Positions 1 through 5,706 of a stretch of 8,479 nucleotides of DNA are shown piece after piece. The notes under the pieces were generated by a model. That model was not told where the DNA came from, ran no database searches, and saw nothing but the letters and a program-made list of their open reading frames with translations. Source of the stretch: Humisphaera sp. Its GTDB lineage: Bacteria > Planctomycetota > Phycisphaerae > Tepidisphaerales > Tepidisphaeraceae. The stretch lies in the NCBI GenBank assembly GCA_025351525.1, contig JANXVV010000554.1:1-8479 (forward strand). The letters are read 5' to 3'. A program made the position numbers and the translations under genes. Positions within the stretch are counted from its first letter, which is position 1, and every line of letters begins with the position of its first letter.

Positions 1-96
1 GCCCATGTCTTCTTCCAGTGGCATTGGCGTCCCGCCCATGTCTTCTTCCCCTGGCGATTCGCAGAAAGAAGAACATGGGCGGGACGCCCATGCCAC
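1..96. repeat. Palindromic dispersed repeat inserted in frame in valS
   Basis: The arm at 18-47 and the arm at 69-96 are inverted copies built around GGCGTCCCGCCCATG. They differ by one substitution (T25) and a 2-base indel. A 16-base direct repeat, GCCCATGTCTTCTTCC, occurs at 1-16 and again at 34-49. The offset is 33 bases, so frame is kept. Translated, the right arm gives EHGRDAHAT, a peptide I recall as the signature of an abundant intergenic repeat in Planctomycetota and Verrucomicrobiota. It lies directly before the IPFFDV strand that leads to the KMSKS loop, where ValRS normally has only a short connection. The left boundary is outside the window. Confidence 0.8.
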
Positions 97-1264
97 CGCG
101 CTTGGCATTCCGTTCTTCGACGTGGCCATCAACCCCACCATCCTCGACGGCAAGGGCGAGCGGATGAGCAAGTCGAAAGGCAATGGCGTCGACCCGGTTG
201 AGATCATCGACATGCTTGGCGCGGATGCCCTGCGCTTCACGCTGGCCACGATGGCGACCGAAACCCAGGACGCGCGCCTGCCGGTGAAGAAGGATGCCCA
301 AGGCCGCAACACCAGCGAGAAATTCGACCTCGGCAGAAACTTCTGCAACAAGCTCTGGAACGCCGCGAGATTCGTCATCGCCAATCTCGAATCCACCCCT
401 CAGTCCCCAGTCCTCAGCCCTCAGTCCTCCCTCCCCGATCGCTGGATCGTCAGCCGATTCAACCGGGCGGTGGAAGAGGCCAACACCGCGCTGAAACAGT
501 ATCGCATCGACGTGTACGCCAAAGTCTGCTACGACTTTTTCTGGCGCGACTTCTGCGACTGGTACGTTGAGGCCACCAAGCCCGCGATGAAGGATCCGGC
601 CCGCGCCGCCCAGACCGCGAATGTGCTGGCCGCCGTGCTGGATGGCGCGCTGAGGCTGATGCACCCGGTCATTCCATTCATCACGGAAACGATCTGGTGG
701 AAGCTGAACGAAGTGCGTCCGAATCGCGCATTGCCCGGCCGGATTGACACGGCGTACAGCCTGCGGCTCATCAAGGCACCCTGGCCGACGGTAGGTGAAT
801 TCAGCGAGGCCGCCGAGCATCTTTTCCCGAAGATCCAGGAGATCGTCGGCGCGATCCGCAACGTGCGGAACGAATACAAGATGGACCCGAAGAAGCCGGT
901 GATAGTGGCGATCACCGCCGCCCCCGACCCGACCCGGCAGATCATCGAGAACCGCGAGTTGATCGAACTACTGGCAATCTGCACGCTGCGGGACATCGGC
1001 TCGGAAGTGAAAGGTGCAAGTGACGCCGCCCGCGCTTCCGCCGCCGGATGCGACGTGTTTGTGGAAGGGGTGATCGATGCGGGTGCGGAAAAAGAGCGCA
1101 GTCAGAAACGCCGCGAGGAGTTGACGAAGAAAGTCATCGCCCTGAATGGCCGCCTAAACAACGCCGGTTATCTCGCCAAAGCCCCGCCGAGTCTGGTGCA
1201 GCAGACGAAGGATGAGATTGCGGAAGCGGAGGCGGAGTTGGGGAAGCTGGATGCCTCCGCATGA
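2..1264 (+). CDS. valS: Valyl-tRNA synthetase, C-terminal part (5' end outside window)
   Basis: ValRS is the cytoplasmic enzyme that charges tRNA-Val with valine. The frame is open to the left edge, so the Met at base 5 is not a real start. The class I signature appears as RMSKS (161-175) followed by KGNGVDP, then GADALRFTLA and a TQDARLPV segment. The anticodon-binding helical domain follows (about 435-800; DRWIVSRF, FCDWYVEATKP, HPVIPFITETIWW). The C-terminal coiled-coil arm typical of ValRS is at about 1083-1261 (GRLNNAGYLAKAPPSLV). The frame ends at TGA 1262-1264. Two tracts look foreign to the family: a palindromic repeat before IPFFDV (1 to about 96) and a PQS-rich stretch (393-434). 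Both keep the frame, so the gene is probably functional, although upstream integrity cannot be seen. Confidence 0.95.
   Translation, partial: PMSSSSGIGVPPMSSSPGDSQKEEHGRDAHATALGIPFFDVAINPTILDGKGERMSKSKGNGVDPVEIIDMLGADALRFTLATMATETQDARLPVKKDAQGRNTSEKFDLGRNFCNKLWNAARFVIANLESTPQSPVLSPQSSLPDRWIVSRFNRAVEEANTALKQYRIDVYAKVCYDFFWRDFCDWYVEATKPAMKDPARAAQTANVLAAVLDGALRLMHPVIPFITETIWWKLNEVRPNRALPGRIDTAYSLRLIKAPWPTVGEFSEAAEHLFPKIQEIVGAIRNVRNEYKMDPKKPVIVAITAAPDPTRQIIENRELIELLAICTLRDIGSEVKGASDAARASAAGCDVFVEGVIDAGAEKERSQKRREELTKKVIALNGRLNNAGYLAKAPPSLVQQTKDEIAEAEAELGKLDASA
393..434 (+). repeat. Low-complexity CAGTCC-type repeat in valS
   Basis: The stretch is made of variants of CTCAGTCCCCAGTCCTCAG and encodes a Ser/Pro/Gln run (TPQSPVLSPQSS). 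It sits between FVIANLE and DRWIVSRF, at the junction of the catalytic core and the anticodon-binding domain, where family members vary in loop length. It looks like a second dispersed-repeat fragment captured in frame. Its identity as a genome-wide repeat is from memory. Confidence 0.55.
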
Positions 1265-1272
1265 AAAGACTG

Positions 1273-1354
1273 GAACCGCCGAGAACACAGAGGCGCGCTT
1301 AGGGTTCGAGCGCGTCTCCGTGGTCTCCGTGGTTCAATTCTTTCTTTTTATTTC
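1273..1354 (+). terminator. Inverted repeat between valS and sialidase gene, possible terminator
   Basis: Arms 1273-1299 and 1309-1335 are inverted copies matching at 22 of 27 positions, with a 9-base loop. A T-rich tract (1334-1354) follows on the + strand, so the structure could stop valS transcription. It lies between two convergent genes and could work for both, although the T-run on the - side is short (four T). The arms belong to the family with core AACCACAGAGAACACAGAG, which recurs at 2452-2483, so the element is first of all a dispersed repeat; the terminator role is inference. Confidence 0.45.
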
Positions 1355-1355
1355 A

Positions 1356-2435
1356 TTATGGAATCGCCACACGGACGAACGTGAGGTGCTCGTAATTTCC
1401 GCGCTCGAAGAGGCACCCCACCGTTCCATCGGGAAAGACGGCCATGCAGCTGTACGCCGCCGCCCCGGGCTCGATGACGATGGATCGTGGCCAGGTCTTC
1501 CCGTCGTCCTCGCTCACCCGCATCGTCAGATTTCGGCGATTCTTCGGGTCCGCCGGATTGCAAAACAGCAGCCCGACTTTCCCATTCCGCACAAATCGTG
1601 TGAGGCTCGCCTGGCAGATCGGCTCAACGAGCGCGGCATCATCGCGAAGGTCGCTCCACGTCAGCCCGCCATCCTTGCTGATCGACACGGCCCGGCAACC
1701 CTTCTTGCGATAGGAGCGCATGTTGGTCATCACCGAGCCATCCGAGAGCTCGACGGCCTGCGACTCATTCCCCAGCACGCCGGAGATTCCGCCGAGTTTC
1801 CAGGTCTTGCCGTGGTCATCGCTGTAGATCGAGTGGGCTTGATAAGTCTTGCTGCCCGCCAGCGCATCATTGCACGGGATGAGCAATCGCCCGCCAGCCA
1901 ACTGGATGCCGACGCCCGGGCCGGTGGCGTACCACGTCCAGTTGAGACCCTTCACCTCTTTGGTGATCTCGCGCGGCTCGGTCCATGTGATGCCATCATC
2001 ACCGCTCGACATCACCCACACGGTGCGCGGCCCCTTGGAAGTCCCGTTCAGCACTTTTCGCTCTGAATCCTCACCCAGATTCCGCGTGTGCAGGAGAAAG
2101 ATCGTGCCCGTGTCTCGATCAATGACCGGGCAAGGGTCACCGATCGTATTGGGCGGATCGGCCGCGAGGCGCGTCAGCGTTCCCCACGTACGGCCGCCAT
2201 CGGCGCTACGCTTCATCACCAGTTCGATATGCCCGCTGTCATGGGCCGCCGCCCGTCCCTCGGCGAAAGCGAGCAATGTGCCTTTGGGCGTAAGGATCAG
2301 CGACGGAATGCGAATGGTGGGGTAGCCGCCTTCACCGTTGCTGAAGACGTCCACCGATGGTTTTTGATCGGCGGCGCGAGCGGGCATCGGTGCAAGAGTC
2401 GAGATCGCGATGAGCAGACATAATAGGTTGCGCAT
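1356..2435 (-). CDS. Secreted exo-alpha-sialidase (BNR/Asp-box family)
   Basis: Predicted to release terminal sialic acids from glycans outside the cytoplasm. The 359-aa product starts with a signal peptide (about residues 1-21, ending PARA). The rest is one six-bladed propeller with five Asp boxes, S-x-D-x-G-x-T-W, at 77-84, 144-151, 205-212, 253-260 and 308-315. Catalytic residues can be assigned: Arg triad R42 (in RIPSL), R240 and R300; acid/base D66; nucleophile Y328 (AYSCM) with partner E224; and E344. Their spacing (24, 16, 28 and 16 residues) matches the bacterial sialidase set as I remember it from the Micromonospora enzyme. The start is the ATG at 2435, with a weak AAGG about 11 bases upstream. 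It is convergent with valS and has related repeats on both sides. The natural substrate cannot be read from the sequence. Confidence 0.88.
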   Translation of the reverse strand: MRNLLCLLIAISTLAPMPARAADQKPSVDVFSNGEGGYPTIRIPSLILTPKGTLLAFAEGRAAAHDSGHIELVMKRSADGGRTWGTLTRLAADPPNTIGDPCPVIDRDTGTIFLLHTRNLGEDSERKVLNGTSKGPRTVWVMSSGDDGITWTEPREITKEVKGLNWTWYATGPGVGIQLAGGRLLIPCNDALAGSKTYQAHSIYSDDHGKTWKLGGISGVLGNESQAVELSDGSVMTNMRSYRKKGCRAVSISKDGGLTWSDLRDDAALVEPICQASLTRFVRNGKVGLLFCNPADPKNRRNLTMRVSEDDGKTWPRSIVIEPGAAAYSCMAVFPDGTVGCLFERGNYEHLTFVRVAIP

Positions 2436-2451
2436 GTTTCAATACCTTGGA

Positions 2452-2483
2452 GTTCGGGCGCGTCTCTGTGCTCTCTGTGGTTC
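2452..2483. repeat. Second copy of the AACCACAGAG-type repeat (single arm)
   Basis: Matches 1304-1335 in the same orientation at 28 of 32 positions. It lies in the 60-bp gap between the 116-aa gene and the sialidase start, with the stop codon of the 116-aa gene only 12 bases away. The left arm present in the first copy is missing. The sialidase gene is therefore bracketed by direct copies of one repeat family, and this copy falls in its 5' leader. Confidence 0.7.
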
Positions 2484-2495
2484 AAAGTCTTTTCT

Positions 2496-2846
2496 TCATC
2501 CAATCAATGCCGATTCCAGTGGATTGAGTTCATGGGGAACCGTTACCTCTTCCGGAACAACCGTCCCCTTTGCGACGCGCCGACGCCCTTCCAACAACTC
2601 AAAACGACTTCCCACTTGTAAGAGATTTGCCGGAGCGTCATCGACAAGAAAGCTCACTTCCGCATAGATGTAATGACCGGCATTGAAGGAATGCTCGAAT
2701 TTGATCAAAACGCTCCAAGCCTCGTGCGGCCAATGCTCATCATCTTCGAATCGAGCAACGGTGCTGTAAAGCGGGCCAGCCGGAGGTAGTTGTCGGCCTC
2801 CCTGTTCCGGGGGAATCCAACGAATCAGTGCGTGTGAGGGCTTCAT
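2496..2846 (-). CDS. Small protein of unknown function, possibly EF-Tu domain 3-like
   Basis: A 116-aa soluble protein with no signal peptide or membrane segment. I do not recognise a named gene. The layout resembles small proteins with an EF-Tu C-terminal beta-barrel-like fold. An early beta strand is followed by PPEQGGR (residues 13-19, compare the xPxEEGGR turn of EF-Tu domain 3), and a late strand FELLEGRRRVAKGTV resembles the EF-Tu strand FxIREGGRTVGxGxV. This is fold-level inference. The ATG at 2846 has only a weak GAAG about 8 bases upstream. The 212-bp element separates it from gatA; without the element its start would lie 14 bp after the gatA stop, which suggests it was once co-transcribed with gatC and gatA. 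The frame is intact and codon use resembles its neighbours. Confidence 0.7.
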   Translation of the reverse strand: MKPSHALIRWIPPEQGGRQLPPAGPLYSTVARFEDDEHWPHEAWSVLIKFEHSFNAGHYIYAEVSFLVDDAPANLLQVGSRFELLEGRRRVAKGTVVPEEVTVPHELNPLESALIG

Positions 2847-2869
2847 GTTGACACTTCGTTTCAGTCTAA

Positions 2870-3081
2870 GAGCCTGTTTAAGAATAAGGCTGGGTTCGCC
2901 CTGATATTCCGCCTATGGTAATAAGCGAGTAATCAGACGGAACGCTCGAACAATTGAAATCACGCCGGGATCGGAGCCGTAGGCGACGATCCCGGCGTAT
3001 TCATAGAGAGGCACCTCAACTTAAACTCTCAATTGTCGCAACGTTCGATTCAGTGCCTCCACTGTGTTCTTAAACAGGCTC
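2870..3081. mobile_element. 212-bp MITE-like element with 15-bp terminal inverted repeats
   Basis: Perfect terminal inverted repeats GAGCCTGTTTAAGAA lie at 2870-2884 and 3067-3081, with TAA directly outside each end (2867-2869 and 3082-3084) as a 3-bp target duplication. There is no ORF for a transposase. Nested inverted repeats inside (2950-2957 with 3029-3036; 3008-3014 with 3053-3059; a 12-bp stem 2962-2973 with 2987-2998) let the whole element fold on itself. From memory, ends starting GAGCCTG with TNA duplications are seen in IS5-family groups such as IS1031, so such a transposase could move it in trans. The right end supplies the last three codons and stop of gatA. Confidence 0.8.
2962..2998. 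repeat. Perfect 12-bp stem hairpin inside the MITE
   Basis: ACGCCGGGATCG (2962-2973) pairs perfectly with CGATCCCGGCGT (2987-2998) across a 13-base loop that can itself form a 3-bp GCC/GGC stem. No T-run follows on either strand, so it does not look like a standard terminator. It may be the conserved core of the element or a separate palindromic repeat captured in it. Confidence 0.6.
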
Positions 3082-4548
3082 TAACTTTGGCCGCCGCGTA
3101 TTCCAGTCCGTCGCCGACTCATACATCCTGGCGATGCGTAGAAGTTTTTCCTCGCTGAAGGTGGGGCCGAGAAGCTGCATGCCGATGGGAAGAGGTTGAT
3201 CGCCGTTTGTAAAACCGCACGGCATGGAAAGCCCGGCGATGCCGGCGATGTTGCACGTCACCGTGAACACGTCGCACAGATACATCTGCAACGGATCACC
3301 GGTTTTTTCACCGGCTTTGAAAGCGGGCGTCGGCGTGGTCGGGCAAAGAATCGCATCGCACTTCTCAAACGCCTGATCGAAATCGCGCTTGATGAGCGTT
3401 TTGGCTTGCAGAGCGCGGACGTAATACGCGTCGTAGTAGCCGCTGGAGAGGGCGTACGTTCCGATCATGATTCGGCGTTGGACTTCCTCACCGAATCCTT
3501 CCGCGCGGGACTTGCTGAACAGCTCGATGATGTTCTCAACCGGCTCCTTCGTGCGATGCCCGAAATGAACGCCATCGTAGCGGGCGAGATTGCTGGAGGC
3601 TTCGCAGGGGGCGATGACATAGTACGCGGCGATGCCGTATTCCGTATGGGGCAGGGACACATCGACGATCGTCGCGCCCATCGATTTATACAGCGCGATC
3701 GCCGTGTCGACGGCGGCTTTCACCTGCGGATCCATGCCGGCGGTCAGCTCAAATTCTTTGGCGATGCCGATGCGGAGACCTTTTACGGGCTGGTCGAGAC
3801 TTGCCAGATAATCGGGCACCGCCGTCGGAACGCTGGTGGAATCTTTGGGATCGTGACCGCTGATGACATTGAGCAACAGGGCGGCATCGGCGACGGTCCA
3901 GCCGAAGGGACCGATCTGATCGAGCGATGACGCGAAGGCGACCAGGCCATACCGGCTGACGCGGCCATAGGTGGGCTTCAACCCGACCAACCCGCACAGC
4001 GCGGCGGGCTGGCGAATCGATCCGCCGGTATCGGAACCGAGACTCGCGCAACACATCCCCGCGGCCAATGCGGCAGCGCTGCCACCGCTCGATCCGCCGG
4101 GAACCCGCGACGTGTCCCACGGATTGCGGGTCGTTTTGAAGGCGCTGTTTTCGGTGGAAGACCCCATCGCAAATTCATCGAGGTTGGTCTTCCCCACGAT
4201 CACCGCGCCGGCGGCTTCGAGCATTTTCACGACGGTCGCATCATACGGCGCGCGGAAATTCGCGAGCATTTTGGAGGAGCAGGTGGTGGTGCCGTAGCGA
4301 GTGCAGAGATTGTCTTTAATCGCGATGGGCACCCCCGCCAACGAACCGGTGCGCTCACCCTCATCCACCGCCTTAGCCTGGGCCAGTGCCCGATCCGCAT
4401 AGAGACTGTTGAACGCGAGAATCCTCGGCTCCAATGCCTCAATTCGGGCCAGCGCCTGCTGCGTCAGTTCAACCGATGAAATCTTCCGGTCGCGGATGGC
4501 ATCCCGCGCGGCGAGCAGCGTGTCAAAGGCGAGCGATGAAATCGACAT
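3070..4548 (-). CDS. gatA: Aspartyl/glutamyl-tRNA amidotransferase subunit A
   Basis: GatA is the amidase subunit of GatCAB. It frees ammonia from glutamine, and GatB uses it to convert Glu-tRNA(Gln) or Asp-tRNA(Asn) to the correct amide form in the cytoplasm. The 492-aa product has normal length and the amidase signature GGSSGGSAAALAAG. The Ser-cisSer-Lys triad can be read: K78 (PIAIKDN), S153 (second G of GGSSGG precedes it) and S177 (GSDTGGSIRQP), at the standard spacing. The start ATG 4548 has a weak GAG upstream. It follows gatC with a 103-bp gap, so the two are probably one operon; gatB is not in the window. The stop TAA (3070-3072) lies in the right terminal repeat of the MITE, which encodes the final residues EPV. 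Without the element the gene would end K-L-D-stop (TTA GAC TGA). Confidence 0.97.
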   Translation of the reverse strand: MSISSLAFDTLLAARDAIRDRKISSVELTQQALARIEALEPRILAFNSLYADRALAQAKAVDEGERTGSLAGVPIAIKDNLCTRYGTTTCSSKMLANFRAPYDATVVKMLEAAGAVIVGKTNLDEFAMGSSTENSAFKTTRNPWDTSRVPGGSSGGSAAALAAGMCCASLGSDTGGSIRQPAALCGLVGLKPTYGRVSRYGLVAFASSLDQIGPFGWTVADAALLLNVISGHDPKDSTSVPTAVPDYLASLDQPVKGLRIGIAKEFELTAGMDPQVKAAVDTAIALYKSMGATIVDVSLPHTEYGIAAYYVIAPCEASSNLARYDGVHFGHRTKEPVENIIELFSKSRAEGFGEEVQRRIMIGTYALSSGYYDAYYVRALQAKTLIKRDFDQAFEKCDAILCPTTPTPAFKAGEKTGDPLQMYLCDVFTVTCNIAGIAGLSMPCGFTNGDQPLPIGMQLLGPTFSEEKLLRIARMYESATDWNTRRPKLEPV

Positions 4549-4588
4549 AAGGTTCTCGAATCAAGATGATGAAAAGCCGCGTCTGGAG

Positions 4589-4608
4589 GGCGGCAGTCCC
4601 CTGCCGCC
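4589..4608. repeat. GGCGGCAG hairpin between gatC and gatA
   Basis: GGCGGCAG (4589-4596) and CTGCCGCC (4601-4608) form a perfect 8-bp stem with a TCCC loop in the 103-bp gap between gatC and gatA. No T-run follows in the direction of transcription, so a terminator is unlikely. It resembles a short dispersed palindrome seen in related genomes (recall, not checked). It could modulate gatA expression relative to gatC. Confidence 0.5.
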
Positions 4609-4651
4609 GCTGTAGCACCCGACCTCGTAATACAGTAATTTAAAAACCGCT

Positions 4652-4969
4652 CTAACCCGCAGAGTCTTCATCCCCACCGATGATTTTCGGCACTTTGAAA
4701 AACGGACCATCGGTCTCCGGGGCGTTTTGCAGTACTTCCTCGACGGTCAATGAAGGCTCGACGACATCCTCGCGCAGCACATTTTGCAACGGCAGCGCAT
4801 GGGCCATCGGCTCGACGCCGGCCGTGTCCAACTGGCGGATCTTGTCGACGTACTTCAGGATGTTTTGCAACTGGCCGGTGAACTTTTGCAGTTTTGATTC
4901 ATCGAGAGAAAGCCGCGCCAGCGTGGCGACATGGCGGGTGTCTTCAATGCTAATCTGGGAGTCGGGCAT
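4652..4969 (-). CDS. gatC: Aspartyl/glutamyl-tRNA amidotransferase subunit C
   Basis: GatC is the small subunit that wraps around GatA and holds the GatCAB complex together. From the ATG at 4969 the product is 105 aa, near the usual 95-100. It shows the family pattern: ISIEDTRHVATLARLSLDE, then LQNILKYVDKIRQLDTAGVEPM, and the C-terminal TDGPFFKVPKII. The frame stays open up to 5191, but that extension translates the palindrome at 5061-5095 and has no family similarity, so the start at MPDSQIS is chosen. There is no purine-rich ribosome binding site; the bases just before ATG are C-rich (CCTCTCCCC). A weak promoter could lie in the about 90 bases upstream (TTCAGA, 17 bases, TATTGA), below the rpmB terminator. 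gatA follows on the same strand. Confidence 0.94.
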   Translation of the reverse strand: MPDSQISIEDTRHVATLARLSLDESKLQKFTGQLQNILKYVDKIRQLDTAGVEPMAHALPLQNVLREDVVEPSLTVEEVLQNAPETDGPFFKVPKIIGGDEDSAG

Positions 4970-5060
4970 GGGGAGAGGTTTTAGTCGATTGGGGGAGAAG
5001 GTCAATATGAAATGGCGAAAACAATCTGAATGGTGCAGGCGATTGCATTGGAAATTTCCC

Positions 5061-5095
5061 GTCCCCTCCCCCATGAGTACATGGGGGGAGGGGAC
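5061..5095. repeat. C/G-rich palindrome upstream of gatC
   Basis: GTCCCCTCCCCCATG (5061-5075) and CATGGGGGGAGGGGAC (5080-5095) are inverted copies around the 4-base loop AGTA; one arm has a single extra G. No T-run follows on the gatC side. It lies 92 bp before gatC and just past the rpmB terminator. In the gatC frame it would translate to CPVPSPHVLMGEG, a peptide I recall from mis-extended ORFs over a dispersed repeat in this kind of genome. Confidence 0.65.
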
Positions 5096-5100
5096 AGGAC

Positions 5101-5149
5101 AAAAAAATCGGGATTCGAAGGCGATGAAAGCATCGGCTTCGAATCCCGA
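5101..5149 (-). terminator. Intrinsic terminator of rpmB
   Basis: On the - strand a 19-bp stem (5131-5149 with 5108-5126, one mismatch at 5121/5136) closes on the 4-base loop CTTT and is followed at once by seven T (complement of 5101-5107). This is the textbook form of a Rho-independent terminator. It begins 47 bp after the rpmB stop codon and should insulate gatC from rpmB. Confidence 0.88.
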
Positions 5150-5195
5150 ATTCAAATCGTTGGAAATACAGGCTGGAAACCTACCGAGCAAATCC

Positions 5196-5468
5196 CTATG
5201 CCGCCGTTGTGGCGACTTCAGGCTTTTTCCAATTGCGGCGTTTGGGTTTGATGACCATGCCCATCTTGATGGCTTTGGCGCTGACCTTGATCCGGACGAT
5301 CGATCCGTCGATCAGGGCGCGCACCTTCTGGATATTCGGCTTGAACTTCCGGGCCGTGATGCCCGTGACTTTCGTACCGACGCCGCCCAGATACTTCGCT
5401 TTGCCGCGATGGGTGATCTGATTGCCGAAAGTGGTTTTCTTACCGGTAAAATAGCAAACGCGTGGCAT
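5196..5468 (-). CDS. rpmB: 50S ribosomal protein L28
   Basis: L28 is a small structural protein of the large ribosomal subunit. The 90-aa product opens MPRVCYFTGKKTTFGNQITH. It continues with the basic RGKAKYLGGVGTKVTGITARKFKPN pattern in interrupted form, then the L28 core VRALIDGSIVRIKVSAKAIK, and ends in an Ala/Thr tail. One Cys (C5) sits where many L28 proteins have the first zinc-ligand Cys; no further Cys is present, so this is a zinc-free form. The start at 5468 is supported by GAGGA 6 bases upstream (5475-5479), the best ribosome binding site in the window. The gene seems to be a single unit with its own promoter and terminator. Confidence 0.96.
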   Translation of the reverse strand: MPRVCYFTGKKTTFGNQITHRGKAKYLGGVGTKVTGITARKFKPNIQKVRALIDGSIVRIKVSAKAIKMGMVIKPKRRNWKKPEVATTAA

Positions 5469-5507
5469 TGCAAATCCTCGTTCGGTCTTCGGAGTTTCGA
5501 GCCGGGT

Positions 5508-5535
5508 ATCTTATGGAATGGTTCCGGGATTACAA
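5508..5535 (-). promoter_or_regulatory. Candidate sigma-70-type promoter of rpmB
   Basis: On the - strand TTGTAA (complement of 5530-5535) and TAAGAT (complement of 5508-5513) are 16 bases apart. Each matches the consensus boxes at four of six positions. Transcription would start near 5501, giving a leader of about 33 bases containing the GAGGA site. The prediction rests on pattern only. Confidence 0.35.
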
Positions 5536-5592
5536 GGGGTGGGGGAAAAATAGAACGGAAAACGGAAATGCTCGGATGGCCCCGCACCAATT

Positions 5593-5667
5593 GTTTAGCG
5601 GTCTCGCTTGCGAGACGCTTCGGGCGGATATCCCGCCAAAAGCGTTTCGCAAGCGAAACCGCTAAAC
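5593..5667. repeat. Double palindrome (BIME-like inverted pair)
   Basis: Two 28-base arms (5593-5620 and 5640-5667), both beginning or ending with GTTTAGCGG or its complement, are inverted copies that differ at only two positions. Each arm also holds its own small hairpin: GTCTCGC-TT-GCGAGAC at 5601-5616 and GTTTCGC-AA-GCGAAAC at 5644-5659. The two differences fall on paired positions of these hairpins, so base pairing is kept in both. The centre (GGCGGATATCCCGCC) is also partly palindromic. It lies 39 bp after the secretin stop and upstream of rpmB; no T-run follows either arm. Confidence 0.8.
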
Positions 5668-5706
5668 CATGCTATCGATTAGTGCGCGAAACGAATAAAT
5701 CACGCC

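Noticed and set aside
5..7. Met at base 5 as the start of valS
   Set aside because: It lies in a repeat, the frame is open to the edge, and most of the catalytic domain of ValRS is missing, so it must continue upstream.
1212..2066. 284-codon open frame on the + strand
   Set aside because: It runs antisense through the sialidase gene and overlaps the valS end. Its product has no recognisable domains, while the opposite strand has signal peptide, Asp boxes and catalytic residues.
1273..2483. Sialidase as cargo of a composite transposon
   Set aside because: The flanking repeats are short, encode no transposase, differ in structure, and show no target duplication.
2962..2998. Hairpin as terminator of gatA
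   Set aside because: No T-run follows on the - strand, and it lies inside the MITE, which explains its presence.
4970..5191. N-terminal extension of GatC to an upstream ATG
   Set aside because: The extension translates the terminator and palindrome, has no GatC similarity and would nearly double the family length.
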